Notes under the pieces: model-generated
Databases searched by the model: none
What the model was told of the DNA's origin: nothing
What the model saw: only the letters and a program-made list of their open reading frames with translations
Shown: positions 53,201-62,080 of the stretch, one piece after another
How positions within the stretch are numbered: the first letter of the stretch is position 1
How the letters are laid out: each line of letters opens with the position of its first letter
From: Paenibacillus oryzisoli
Lineage (GTDB): Bacteria > Bacillota > Bacilli > Paenibacillales > NBRC-103111
Assembly: GCF_001653565.1 (NCBI RefSeq)
Contig: NZ_LYPB01000095.1
Coordinates: 1 to 64,000 of the forward strand
Length of the DNA: 64,000 bases
Reading direction: 5' to 3'
Program-made: the position numbers and the translations under genes

Positions 53201-54602
53201 AAGGATCAGAGAGCGTTGCCGTAAACATCCGATTGCCGGAGTACACCGTGTTATCGTCAATCGGGATCGGATAGGTCTTGACCGTTTCGCCCGCCAGGAA
53301 CGAGATCGTATCGGTGACTGCGGTATAATCAGTGCCGGCGGTGGCGGAGCCGTCCGTCGTCGTCAATCGTACCGTCGTCGGCCCGTAGCTGTCGCTTCGA
53401 ACGATGGTAACAATGGCGGATCCTCCGTCCTCGGAGACGGAATAAGCAGCCGAATTGAAGGCGATCGACCCTTCGGACTTGCTGAGCATGAGCTCAATAG
53501 AACTGTTGGATTTGAGTACCAAATCCGGAATTCCGTCGCCGTTGAAATCTTCAGCGTTGACCTCTCTTACGTTAACAGGCGGGGCATAAGTGATGCCCGA
53601 TTGGAAAGTGCCGTCGCCGTTACCAAGGAATAGGACATAAGAGTACGCTTGAGTCGTAACCAGGATATCAAGACGGCCATCGTTATTGATGTCGCCAGCG
53701 TCTAAATAGAGCGGGTATGACCCCCCACCGGACGAATAGAAGATCGGTGCGCGAAACGAACCGTCTGCGTTGCCGAGCAGGATCGTCATTCCGCTATCGC
53801 CATTCGCGTTTAACGCTAGGTCAGCTACGCCATCGCCATCCCAATCTCCGATTGCAATTTCGTTAGGAAAGGTTCCCGCCGGATAATCTTGCCTACTGAA
53901 TCCGCCGTTACCGTCACCAAGAAAGACACTTATCGAATTGGAGCCATCGTTGGAACAGATCAAATCCAAATTCCCATCGTTATTGATGTCGTAAGTCTCC
54001 ACGTAGCGCGGATATCTTCCCACCATCTCAGTAACAGCTGTCTGGAAGGAGCCGTTGCCATTCCCGTACAGAATGGAGATCCTGTCTGCACCATCGTTCG
54101 TAGCAACTACATCCAAGTTCCCGTCTTTATTGAAATCGCCGGAGGTCACAGTCAAAGATCTGTAGCCGGAAGGGTAGAAGACGGCGTCCATATATTGGCC
54201 GTCAGCCTTTCCGATCAGGATGGAAATCGTGGTGTCGTTGTAACTGCCAACGACAATATCGTTTATCCCGTCTTTGTTGAAATCGCCTACTGTTGCGGAC
54301 TTAGGACTGTCGCCGACATTATAGAGTTGAGGCACTTGAAACGTTCCGTCGCCATTACCTCGCAGAACCCCGACTTGATCGGTCATAAGCTGAATAATGA
54401 TCATATCCAGATTTCCATCGTCGTCGAGATCGGCGTACTCTACGTGATGGATTAGTTCCGATGCTGCAACGGTATAGATGGTTGTAGCGCTTTGATAATG
54501 CGACGGGTCGGCTGCCAATGAATGAAGCGGCGCTACTGTTAACATTGCTGTAAGAATCGCAGGTATAAGTTTGATAAGTTTGTTACCGGACTTCCATCTC
54601 AC
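50217..54602 (-). CDS. Giant SLH surface protein with FG-GAP, Calx-beta, X2 and InlB-type repeats
   Basis: 1461 residues. Signal peptide ~1-30 (ending SLAA). Residues ~45-400 contain seven FG-GAP/VCBS units with calcium-type DxDxDG motifs (DLDDDGNLD, DFNKDGIND, DFNKDGNLD, DINNDGNLD, DWDGDGVAD, DINNDGRLD, DFNGDGIPD), suggesting a beta-propeller. A Calx-beta domain (YSVSEDGGSAIVTIVRSD) follows, then an Ig-like segment, a CBM_X2-like domain (SVISPTTATFDINLAN), three 78-residue InlB/Listeria-type repeats, more Ig-like sequence and three SLH modules at the C-terminus that hold it to the cell wall. It likely binds ligands or surfaces with calcium. It is downstream of a strong terminator, so separately transcribed from the sensor operon. 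Confidence 0.9.
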   Translation of the reverse strand: MRWKSGNKLIKLIPAILTAMLTVAPLHSLAADPSHYQSATTIYTVAASELIHHVEYADLDDDGNLDMIIIQLMTDQVGVLRGNGDGTFQVPQLYNVGDSPKSATVGDFNKDGINDIVVGSYNDTTISILIGKADGQYMDAVFYPSGYRSLTVTSGDFNKDGNLDVVATNDGADRISILYGNGNGSFQTAVTEMVGRYPRYVETYDINNDGNLDLICSNDGSNSISVFLGDGNGGFSRQDYPAGTFPNEIAIGDWDGDGVADLALNANGDSGMTILLGNADGSFRAPIFYSSGGGSYPLYLDAGDINNDGRLDILVTTQAYSYVLFLGNGDGTFQSGITYAPPVNVREVNAEDFNGDGIPDLVLKSNSSIELMLSKSEGSIAFNSAAYSVSEDGGSAIVTIVRSDSYGPTTVRLTTTDGSATAGTDYTAVTDTISFLAGETVKTYPIPIDDNTVYSGNRMFTATLSDPSNTVSLGAQSSASITIMEDELPDTTAPTVDVTKFTAIDNYAGTPDQLRGSANAISESGVNVRAYAWNDANADNLIDAGELSATGVNLGMSAADGSVPAAALGNLPPGSYKYVLTATDAAGNESPRVASAAISVNLSKATMPQDSVISPTTATFDINLANQADVATEMTLNGNTLMSIANGGTLLGKDVDYTVVDGTVTIGQSYLAGQSVGSTTLTFTFSAGSEQTLVITVSDSTPPMYGVTYDGNTSDGGTTPMETNQASGATFAAKANTFTKTGYTFAGWNSQADGGGTAYAAGATVTMPSGTLTLYAQWTPITYAVTYAGNTSDGGTAPTETNKAQGAMFAAQANTYTKTGYTFAGWNTQADGGGMAYAASATVTMPSGALTLYAQWTPITYAVTYAGNTSDGGTVPTETNKASGATFAAQANTFTKTGYTFTGWNTQADGGGTAYAAGATVTMPSVALTLYAQWTPITYTISPLPNVTLNNLTTGYASGARDTKTVNVTRTGAGDLTNLATMLSGTNASSFTITQPAETSLNSGAPSTTFTLQPNAGLAAGTYTATVSVSATDMMPVTFTVTQIVISAGDGSSTPPTSPEPEKEQVSDLVIDLNGVPFDPNTIDTTKPSVTLEVTPKGGIVYVSIPDSILTRFAGQNATFFIEIQTPFGSYRVPVNLASLIPGMKDLLAANKLNAEDISFKITLTDKSGDADIQAAFASGLPNGKVMGAIVDFNIEIINIQTKQLIGTADKFSKAMVRIIPMPNELTDLPEQWGAFRYNETKTQFEFVPARKVQIEGNLYVMISSLSNSVYVVADNPVDFTDVRQDWSKPFIDLAAAKGLVSGVGLYDPNKAVTRGEFAAMLVRILGRGHSTNTTAPYEDVKQGAWYYSELAQAKELGLLEFASGNRFKPDQLLTREEMASMLAAAIGLEKLPSTGEKVSLNGYKDIGRIDTIYMEDIQLMVKLNIMTGTSKDMFSPEAETTRAQAAAVLVRTLRVLGFID
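51790..52500 (-). repeat. Three 234-bp InlB-type coding repeats
   Basis: The motif gtgcc-ccg/a-tcggatgtatt recurs at 51982, 52216 and 52450, a period of exactly 234 bp (78 codons). Each unit encodes VTYAGNTSDGGT ... GYTFAGWNTQADGGG ... LTLYAQWTPI, the repeat found in internalin B and many Gram-positive surface proteins. Confidence 0.9.
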
Positions 54603-54754
54603 TGTAATTCATCTCCTCCCAAACCATTTCCTAAAGATTTTGTCGACTCATGCAATAGAATATCAAATCAAACTATACAAACCCTATACAATCACAGTCG
54701 CAGCCCTTCCATCGACTTATAAAGCGCGTAAGCGAATACGTTAAGCTGCAAAAA

Positions 54755-54815
54755 AAAGACCGCTCCGCGAGATAGAAACGAAATAATTCCGTTTCTATCT
54801 CGTAGAGCAGCCTTT
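54755..54815 (-). terminator. Strong terminator after the dual-kinase gene
   Basis: Long stem with CGAGATAGAAACG and CGTTTCTATCTCG arms extended by GCTC/GAGC, followed on the minus strand by eight T residues. It isolates the sensor operon from the giant SLH gene. Confidence 0.9.
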
Positions 54816-54829
54816 TATATAGGTAAGCT

Positions 54830-57800
54830 TTATTCAACTCTTATTAACTGCGCTCGCCCCGTTGGAACTACGAAGGATACTGTCGTTCCTTCACCTAGCT
54901 TACTCTCGAAACTCAGCCCGTGTCCATACAATTGAATCAACCTCCGATTCGTATTGACAATGCCAATGCCTCTCTGCTCTTGCAGGGAAGGATTCAACAG
55001 CTTCTCGATCCTATCGGATGACAGGCCAACGCCGTTATCCTTGACCTCGATCAGAATGCCGTCTTCCAGGCGAGCGATCCGCAGTTGAACCGTGCCGCCT
55101 ATCCCCTTGCTCAAGAGACCGTGCCTAATGGCATTCTCGACCAGTGGCTGGATCGACAGCGGTGGAAGCGACACGCGAACTCCTTTCTCTATTTTCCGAA
55201 CGACCTCCAGCTTGTCGCCGAATCGCTCCTTCTCAATGTGCAGATAAGCTTCTACCAAGGCAAGCTCGTGAGCCAGCTCGACCTTCTCCCCTGTGTTCAT
55301 ATAATCGAAGCTGATGCGCAGATAGGAGGTGAACGCTTCACCCAGCTTCTGCATCCTGGTCGTATCGATCTTGCTAAGCACCATCAGCGCGTTGAGCGTA
55401 TTGAATAGGAAATGCGGCTGAATTTGCGCTTGCAAATACGCGGCTTCCATTCGCAACCGATCCTGGATCGACCGCTTGAGCGCGATCAACGAACGAATCC
55501 GGCACCGAAGTTCAATCGCATCAGCAGGCTTGGTCACATAATCGTTCGCTCCTGCCAGGAAGCCCGTGTAGATATCTGCAGACTGGCTGCGGGCGGTCAT
55601 CAACAGCACGGGCAGCTCCGAAACGGAGTAACGCTCTCTCACCCTCTGCGTCAGATGGTAACCGGACATTCCCGGCATCATAACATCGGCAATCACGAGA
55701 TCCCACGATTGTTGCTCCAGCAATTGCAACGCCTCTTCCCCGGAATGCGCCGTCACGATCTGGAAAGGCTCTGACTCTAGTATGCCGGCGAGCACCTTCA
55801 GATTGATCGGATCGTCGTCAACCACCAATAGGCGAATATTGTCGCCATGGAGCAACGGCGGAACCGCGTCGCGTAATGATCTGCCGTCTATCTCTCGCCC
55901 TTCCGCTCGCAAGCCTTCGTACGGTTGCGTCGCCGTCGCCGTTTCCCGCTCCGCAAGCCGAATCTGCCCAGCGAGCGATTGTGCGGTCCTATCCGCCAAC
56001 GGAAGAGTAACGCGGAATGTCGAGCCCCTGCTTAACGCGGAGTCAACCGACAGCTCACCGCCGTGCAGATCGACCAATTGTTTACAAATACTAAGCCCCA
56101 GCCCGATTCCTCTACCATCGCCGATTCCGTATACAGCTTGTTCGTAAGGCATGAATATTCGCGCCTGCGTCTCTTCATCCATGCCAATGCCGGTGTCAGC
56201 TATCTCAATCACGGCTTGCCCGCTCCGGACTTCGGCAGATAGAGTGATAGATCCCCGCTCCGTATACTTCAGCGCATTGTGCAGTAAGTTATACAGGATT
56301 TGTACCAAACGTTTCTCGTCCGCCATCACAGGCGGCAGCGACTCCGTTATGTTCATATGCAGCATGATCGGCTTGCCTTCCGCCATATATTGAAGCATCG
56401 CTATAACGCCGGGGACGATCGCTTGGGCGCGAAGCGGCTCCAATTGCAAGCTTATGCGATGATCCCGCAAGCGTACGACGTCAAGCAAGTCATCGAGTAG
56501 ATAAGACATACGCCGACTAATCGTGCCGAGCAGTTCCATCTCCTGGCGACTGCCCTCCGTGAGATTATCCTTCTCTCTCTCGTAGAGATTACCCGCGATA
56601 TTCATAATGCCGTGCAGCGGCGTACGCAATTCATGCGAGGTGTTCGCGAGAAACCTATCTTTTATTTTGTCGGCGATCTTTAACTGCTCGTATAATTCGC
56701 TAATCTCATCGGCATTCCGCGAATACTTTTTGAACCAATGCGTTGAAAATGCGATGACGGCAACCATAATGTCGATTGGATAATAGACGCTCGTCACTTC
56801 CCTGAAACTGTCCAACATAACCCACGTCAGATTGGAAAACGTACTGATCGCGGCAACCAGCAGCCAATTCAGATCGTTGTCGGCTTGCTTCTTGAATACC
56901 GCCTTGACCACGACCCCAATAAACAAAATATACGACAGCAAGTAAACCACAAGGAAAATATGCAAGTCTACCACGCTGTTCACGACCGATGCAGGCGCAA
57001 CCAATAGACCCGCTGTCAGTCCCGCAAGCACGGCAATGTATATCTTCATCCCTCGTCCGCGCCATGAAATTCCTGTCGACTTCATGAAGACGAGCTGCAA
57101 AAACATATTTTTCCACAGCAAGGCAATAGGCCTGATCCTGATGGTCCATGTGTAGTCGAAAGGCAGCCACATAAACAATGATTTGTCAAAACCGCTGGAT
57201 ACCGTAACGCCGGCAAATAAAAAAAACAACCCCGTGAAGAAGAGAGATGTGTCTTTGCGTCTGTAGAAGTAGACGATGCAAGCATACATACCGTGCAATA
57301 ACAAAATACCCACAGTCAATATCTGAAAGAGGAGCGAACGCTGGCTCATGTCATCTATCGCCGTCTCCGTGCCGAATCGGACAGAACGCGTAATCCCCCC
57401 GGAGAACGGAGCGTGGAAATTCGCCGTGCGAATGAGCAGATCGATCTCCGTAGCCCCCTTTTCCGTATAAGAGAGGCTATATGAGGTATTGCTGGGCACA
57501 TACTCGCTTGCTGCCTCGGCAACGTGCCCTGCTCCCCCGATAATGTTACCGTTGATCTCGACTAGCGAGGAGGCTTGAATCCCTTTGAACCAGAACGCAA
57601 CAGGCTGTTCAAGCCGATCGGTTAGGATGCGAAGCCGATACGTTCCGTAACCATAGGCATTAGTGGCATCGGAATTCAACTCTGCTCTCCAGTTACCCGG
57701 TACTTGAATACTGCTTCGAGGATGCTTATCCTCCTGAACTTGTTGCTCGGACATCAGTTGACCGGGATACCATTCCCATTGTCCATCCAACGTTAACGGA

Positions 57801-57976
57801 GAGGATGACGCAAGGTCCGTTCCGCGCAAGTCGATGATTCCGTCTATCGCATGAAACGACTTGTCAAAGGGATAAACTTCGTTCCACGCCGATCGAAGTC
57901 CAAAGAGAATGACAATAATCGCAAGAACGAGAAAATAGAGCCTATAGGGCGCCAAAGGTCGAATAAGCCATTTCAT
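54830..57976 (-). CDS. Hybrid sensor with 7TM-DISM region and two histidine kinase modules
   Basis: 1048 residues from ATG 57976, whose ATGA overlaps the regulator stop; a start at 57994 is less likely. Order: membrane anchor (~15-32); extracellular galactose-binding-like domain (~40-215; VPGNWRAEL, YGYGTYRLRI); seven membrane segments (~220-425, 7TMR-DISM); coiled coil; HisKA with His448 (ANTSHELRTPLHG); HATPase_c (NLLHNALKYT, DTGIGMD, GIGLGLSIC); receiver domain (~735-850; VIADVMMPGMSGY); and a second, LytS/YesM-type kinase with His855 (QIQPHFLFNTLNAL) and its own HATPase_c (VENAIRHG, KDNGVGLS). It probably senses carbohydrate and passes phosphate to the SARP-like regulator encoded directly upstream. 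Confidence 0.9.
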   Translation of the reverse strand: MKWLIRPLAPYRLYFLVLAIIVILFGLRSAWNEVYPFDKSFHAIDGIIDLRGTDLASSSPLTLDGQWEWYPGQLMSEQQVQEDKHPRSSIQVPGNWRAELNSDATNAYGYGTYRLRILTDRLEQPVAFWFKGIQASSLVEINGNIIGGAGHVAEAASEYVPSNTSYSLSYTEKGATEIDLLIRTANFHAPFSGGITRSVRFGTETAIDDMSQRSLLFQILTVGILLLHGMYACIVYFYRRKDTSLFFTGLFFLFAGVTVSSGFDKSLFMWLPFDYTWTIRIRPIALLWKNMFLQLVFMKSTGISWRGRGMKIYIAVLAGLTAGLLVAPASVVNSVVDLHIFLVVYLLSYILFIGVVVKAVFKKQADNDLNWLLVAAISTFSNLTWVMLDSFREVTSVYYPIDIMVAVIAFSTHWFKKYSRNADEISELYEQLKIADKIKDRFLANTSHELRTPLHGIMNIAGNLYEREKDNLTEGSRQEMELLGTISRRMSYLLDDLLDVVRLRDHRISLQLEPLRAQAIVPGVIAMLQYMAEGKPIMLHMNITESLPPVMADEKRLVQILYNLLHNALKYTERGSITLSAEVRSGQAVIEIADTGIGMDEETQARIFMPYEQAVYGIGDGRGIGLGLSICKQLVDLHGGELSVDSALSRGSTFRVTLPLADRTAQSLAGQIRLAERETATATQPYEGLRAEGREIDGRSLRDAVPPLLHGDNIRLLVVDDDPINLKVLAGILESEPFQIVTAHSGEEALQLLEQQSWDLVIADVMMPGMSGYHLTQRVRERYSVSELPVLLMTARSQSADIYTGFLAGANDYVTKPADAIELRCRIRSLIALKRSIQDRLRMEAAYLQAQIQPHFLFNTLNALMVLSKIDTTRMQKLGEAFTSYLRISFDYMNTGEKVELAHELALVEAYLHIEKERFGDKLEVVRKIEKGVRVSLPPLSIQPLVENAIRHGLLSKGIGGTVQLRIARLEDGILIEVKDNGVGLSSDRIEKLLNPSLQEQRGIGIVNTNRRLIQLYGHGLSFESKLGEGTTVSFVVPTGRAQLIRVE

Positions 57977-59115
57977 GCCGTAATTAATTTCCACTGTTCG
58001 TACCAGCGAACGATGTGAGCGCCGATCGGCAACTCCAACTCGCTTCCCAATCTCGATTGAAGAAGCAAGTATTGCTCCTCCACTTCAATCTTACTGCCTA
58101 CGGCGTCGTACAATTTCATGAGCGCGAAATAGCAGGATTCCTCTTCCGGATACAGGTCCTGAACTCGCCTATTGACTTTAATAGCCTTGTCTTGCATTCC
58201 ATGCTGTTCATAAAACTCGCTTAATCGGGTCATATTATACAGCCAAATTAATCGCAGCCGTTCCCGTTCGTGTTCCGCCCAAATATATTCATATTGCCCA
58301 AGATATCTGCCTTCATAAGCATGCAGCGTACGCTCATAAGCATCGACCGTGCTCGCATCAAGTTGACCCAGTTGCTTCACGGCTTGTTCCCACGCCTCCG
58401 TATCCACTCGCGCTTCGCCGATATCAAGCCGATATCCGGCCTCCCGCTCTCCAGATTGAATAGAAATCATGTCCAACTTATATCGCTTTAAGGTTTGACG
58501 GACATGGTAAATCTCCGTATAGAGATGCTGCACCGTATTCGTCTCCTCGATGTCAGGCCATAACAGTTCAAGCAGTGTGCTGCGGCTGACCGTCCGGTTT
58601 CTATGAAGGAGCAGGTAGGCGAACAATTCTTGCGCCCTGCTCGTCCGCCACTTCACAGTTTGCGACTCCATCCCGGGATGCCGGAACCGGATTCGGTCAA
58701 AACAGCAAATCCAGGACGAATCCGACTTCGGCGGTTTCATCGAACCTTTCCAATTCAGCTTTTCTTTGACGCGCATTACGGTCTGGAGCAAACGGTGTCT
58801 CTCCACCGGCTTCATGATATAGTCCAAAGCATAAAGCTCGAATGCGCGAATCGCATACTGGTCGTAGCTGGTAATGAATACGATTTCGATACCCTGTATG
58901 ATCGCCTGAAGCTGTCTAGCGAGCTTCAGCCCATCGATCTCGGGCATATGAATGTCCAAGAAGACGACATCTGGAGCATGCTCCATTGCGCCCGCAATGA
59001 CCTCGGTCGGATTCGAATACGCAGCTACGATCTCCATATCGTCGAATTCGCCATCTAATGCCATTCGAAGCCCGATCAAGGCCAATGGTTCATCGTCTAC
59101 CAATAGAACTTTCAC
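57973..59115 (-). CDS. Response regulator with SARP-like (OmpR-type helix + BTAD) output
   Basis: 380 residues from GTG 59115 (GGAGGATACCAGG upstream). Receiver domain ~1-120 with Asp54 (VVFLDIHMPEIDG) and Lys in YIMKPVERH. Residues ~140-240 are a winged helix of the Trans_reg_C type (RAQELFAYLLLHRNRTVSRS-TLLELLWPD), and ~245-375 an all-helical BTAD domain (AYEGRYLGQYEYIWAEHERE; AIKVNRRVQDLYPEEESCYF). This layout is that of SARP-like receivers of Bacillales. It is followed by the dual-kinase gene with a four-base overlap, its obvious partner. Targets are unknown; the neighbouring giant SLH gene is a candidate. Confidence 0.9.
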   Translation of the reverse strand: MKVLLVDDEPLALIGLRMALDGEFDDMEIVAAYSNPTEVIAGAMEHAPDVVFLDIHMPEIDGLKLARQLQAIIQGIEIVFITSYDQYAIRAFELYALDYIMKPVERHRLLQTVMRVKEKLNWKGSMKPPKSDSSWICCFDRIRFRHPGMESQTVKWRTSRAQELFAYLLLHRNRTVSRSTLLELLWPDIEETNTVQHLYTEIYHVRQTLKRYKLDMISIQSGEREAGYRLDIGEARVDTEAWEQAVKQLGQLDASTVDAYERTLHAYEGRYLGQYEYIWAEHERERLRLIWLYNMTRLSEFYEQHGMQDKAIKVNRRVQDLYPEEESCYFALMKLYDAVGSKIEVEEQYLLLQSRLGSELELPIGAHIVRWYEQWKLITA

Positions 59116-59314
59116 CCTGGTATCCTCCTTGCAGGCTGTTCGGTTGCTGAATATGGGCGCTACGCTTGAGATGGAATAAGCAGGTAGCGTGTAAAAAAAC
59201 GTTACTGCTTAGGCCCCCCAAAAAATAGCATGACCATAAGAGTATGGACAAGTGAAGCAAGGACGTGGCGCTCCTGCTTAAACAATGTAGAAATAACTTC
59301 ACCATACGCAAGTC

Positions 59315-59858
59315 TCATTCAGGTTGGTTGTTATCAATCAAAATTACAGTGTCCCTAAGAATCCGGAGAATCGACTCATTATGCATCATTAGTCGTTCGC
59401 CCAGATTAGCAGCTTTACTCTTTATTTCCCGATCCTTCGGACCGGTTTTTGCTCTGACGACGGCGTTTGCCCATTCCTCTTTACCACGTTCAAGAATGTC
59501 GTCATGGCAAGGAGTCGTGAACGACCGTTCCGAGTTCATCCATCGCCTAGTTACCGCGATTTGGATGAGCGCCGAGGCCAGACTGACGAAGATTGGTTGG
59601 TTTTCGAAACCTGTCACTGGAGGACGGTTTGCTGCTGTTGTTGCTATTTTGACCGAACTGGCGTTCCAGTTCGTTAACATATTTTTCTAACTTTTCGATT
59701 TTGGCGGATTGCTTCTTGATTTGGATGCTTTGCTTCTCTACAGGTTGAGATAGCTGATGATTGTTGGCTAGATTGGCATGGAAGTAACCCGCAATTTCAT
59801 CGTCTACCTTACTGATTTTCTTTGCCACTTGTGGTGATAGTTCCATGCCCTTCACCAC
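59315..59858 (-). pseudogene. IS66-family transposase (TnpC) with internal deletion
   Basis: The 5' part (59858-59547) encodes the coiled coil and the hallmark NSNNSSKPSSSDRFRKPTN of IS66 transposases. Near 59560 the reading jumps to another frame with RRWMNSERSFTTPCHDDILE, RGKEEWANAVVRAKTGPKDR and LMMHNESILRILRDT to 59315, which belongs near the C-terminus. The catalytic core between, more than 200 residues, is deleted, and the element has no partners TnpA/TnpB nearby. Confidence 0.85.
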
Positions 59859-60165
59859 TTTAGCAACTTACTTCGACGCGTTAAATCCTAAATCCTTTAA
59901 AATAAAAAAGCCTGATTCCTCAGGCAATTACATTAAAAGTTATGTAGGCACTTTTGTATCATTGGACATTAGTATTATACTCGAAAATAAAAAAAAGAAA
60001 ATATAGTGGGAATCAAAGTATGTATGATCTCCCACCTTCTTAAACGGATCTTCTAACGACAAGAATCTATACCCATTAGCGATAGGAAGATCCCTACACC
60101 ATTAAAATCGCAGAATTTCACGATAAGAAAACACCTCATAAACGAGCATCGCTATCATTCGAATT
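59859..60165. other. 307-bp spacer downstream of the kinase-regulator fusion
   Basis: It contains a terminator at 59903-59926 and otherwise A/T-rich DNA in which I see no gene. Confidence 0.6.
59903..59926 (-). terminator. Short terminator, minus strand
   Basis: GCCTGA-TTCC-TCAGGC hairpin with TTTTTTATTTT following on the minus strand, 240 bp past the end of the kinase-regulator fusion gene. Confidence 0.75.
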
Positions 60166-61968
60166 CTAGCTAACGATGATCCCGATTTCCAACGCCTTCT
60201 GGACTGCTTCTTCCTTGTTGCGTACTCCTAGCTTTATATAGGCCGAGGAGGCGTAATTTCTGACAGTACCGACTGATAAATACACCTTGGACGCTATCGT
60301 CTTGTACCCGAGCCCTTTGGCAACAAGCTGCAATATCTCTATTTCCCTGTAAGTCAGGTCATAATCGTTAACGGGTTTCAATTGCGTTGATTCGACGCTC
60401 TTATCGAGCTTCTCGAATATTTGATGAGACATTCCCTGATCGATTAATGTGCCTCCTCTGTGAATAAGGCGGATCGTATTTGCCAGCTCTAACGGTTCGG
60501 TTGATTTCAGCAAGAAGCCGTCCGCACCGCTGCGCAGTAAGTCCAATGCTTGCTCTGCATCCTGGAAAGTCGTGAAAATCAACACGCGAATCTGTGGCCA
60601 TTGCTGCTTGATCATTTTGGTTGCCTCGGCTCCATTCATGCGTGGCATATCCAAATCCATTAGTACCACGTGAGGCTGGATGCGTCCGCACAGATCGACG
60701 GCTTGTTCACCATCCTCTGCAGAACCGACTACGGTCAAGTCTTGGTACTTGTCGAGCAGCATCTGCAGACTTTCCCGAATAAAAGGTTGGTCGTCGACGA
60801 TCAACAACTGAATATGGTCGTCCTCCATTTCTGCTTGTCGCGGCAACGAACAGGTAACAAGCGTACCGTCCCCAGGCTTCGTATAAACGGACACTTGCCC
60901 TTGCAAATTCATGGCCCGCTCCTTCATCGCGTTCATGCCGAAACCCTCCCGCCATTCTTTCATCCCTGTTCCATTGTCATGCACCTCCAGCCTCGTATCT
61001 TGCTGCCCAAATTGCAAAGAAACAGTGATTTCCGTCGCCTGACCGTGACGAACCGCATTCGTTAGAGATTCTTGCAAGCAGCGAATGAACGCCATTCTCG
61101 CTTGTTGCGATAGTGGATACTCCTCTCCGAACGCACGAAAGTTTATGTGGATCCGGGCATGCTCTTGAAATTCATCTCCGAGCTTTTGCAGAGACTGGAC
61201 CAAGGAAAGAGACTGGTGCGGAGAATCCATTTGATGCAAGTAACCCCTCACTTCCTCTATACTTTTACGGCCCAAATTAAGCAAGGAATCCAGCCTCTGT
61301 ATACCCATTTCAGTAGCAAGCTCGGAGCGTAACGCTTCCATTCCCATGATGATGGACGTATAAGCATGACCGACAGTATCGTGAAGCTCTCTCGACAGCC
61401 TGTTTCGTTCTTCTGCCAGCGTAATACGCTCGATTTGGGACATATATTGCTCAAGCACGGCATTTTGCTTGCGAATCGTTTCATTTTGCCGATGATTGAC
61501 GATCAATAAATGAAACGCGAAGCCCATCACATAAGCAAATCCATAATTGGTTACCATGAACCAATAGTTGGTATCTGGCGAAACGACATAAAAAATTCCC
61601 GGTATTACCAAGACCGTTGCTGGAGCCGTCCAATAATAAGACCGATGTGCGCTATTCGCTGCAATCAGAAAGGCTGAGGCAAGAAAGGAAGGAAAAGCAT
61701 CTGGAAACATCGAGGTTAAATGTATACATAGTCCGCCAAATAGCAGTATTTCTGTGAATAAATAATATTTGTAGTTGAGCAGTAAGCACACCCAGGGAAT
61801 AGAGAACGCGGCAATCTCCCAAAAAATAACGATCCAAAGAGACAGCACTAGTCCTTCCTGGAATCTAATCGTCGTAAGGACAAGCGAAAAGCTAATAATA
61901 AGACGAATCCCCAGCATAATCCAATCATACCAAAACCACTGTTTGACCATATCCAACAACTCATTCAA
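60166..61968 (-). CDS. Kinase-response regulator fusion (HisKA_3-HATPase-REC-LuxR)
   Basis: 600 residues. Five or six membrane segments fill residues ~10-170. A HisKA_3 dimerisation domain follows (NRLSRELHDTVGHAYTSIIM, His near 195), then HATPase_c (~285-377; LQESLTNAVRHG, VHDNGTGMKEW), a receiver domain (~388-500; VVLMDLDMPRMNGAEAT) and a LuxR-type helix-turn-helix (~535-598; LTYREIEILQLVAKGLGYKT). These are normally two proteins (NarX/DesK-type kinase and NarL/DesR-type regulator); here they are one, so the DNA-binding end would be tethered to the membrane unless cleaved. TTG 61968 is the longest start; TTG 61959 has better spacing to AGGGG. A stand-alone sensor gene lies 112 bp upstream. 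Confidence 0.88.
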   Translation of the reverse strand: MNELLDMVKQWFWYDWIMLGIRLIISFSLVLTTIRFQEGLVLSLWIVIFWEIAAFSIPWVCLLLNYKYYLFTEILLFGGLCIHLTSMFPDAFPSFLASAFLIAANSAHRSYYWTAPATVLVIPGIFYVVSPDTNYWFMVTNYGFAYVMGFAFHLLIVNHRQNETIRKQNAVLEQYMSQIERITLAEERNRLSRELHDTVGHAYTSIIMGMEALRSELATEMGIQRLDSLLNLGRKSIEEVRGYLHQMDSPHQSLSLVQSLQKLGDEFQEHARIHINFRAFGEEYPLSQQARMAFIRCLQESLTNAVRHGQATEITVSLQFGQQDTRLEVHDNGTGMKEWREGFGMNAMKERAMNLQGQVSVYTKPGDGTLVTCSLPRQAEMEDDHIQLLIVDDQPFIRESLQMLLDKYQDLTVVGSAEDGEQAVDLCGRIQPHVVLMDLDMPRMNGAEATKMIKQQWPQIRVLIFTTFQDAEQALDLLRSGADGFLLKSTEPLELANTIRLIHRGGTLIDQGMSHQIFEKLDKSVESTQLKPVNDYDLTYREIEILQLVAKGLGYKTIASKVYLSVGTVRNYASSAYIKLGVRNKEEAVQKALEIGIIVS

Positions 61969-62080
61969 CCCCTAAGCAACTTTCTTTTTGTTTCCTATAG
62001 TATTATAGACCAAACCTTCGTGAGGTACATAACTGGCTGTTTACGCTACAGCATCTGCACAAAGGCCGGAAACAAAACAG

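Noticed and set aside
54840..58491. Several 60-150-residue plus-strand frames opposite the dual-kinase and regulator genes
   Set aside because: G+C-rich coding DNA gives long antisense frames; none has a ribosome site or recognisable domain.
59265..59690. 141-residue plus-strand frame
   Set aside because: Antisense to the IS66 transposase remnant, without a ribosome site.
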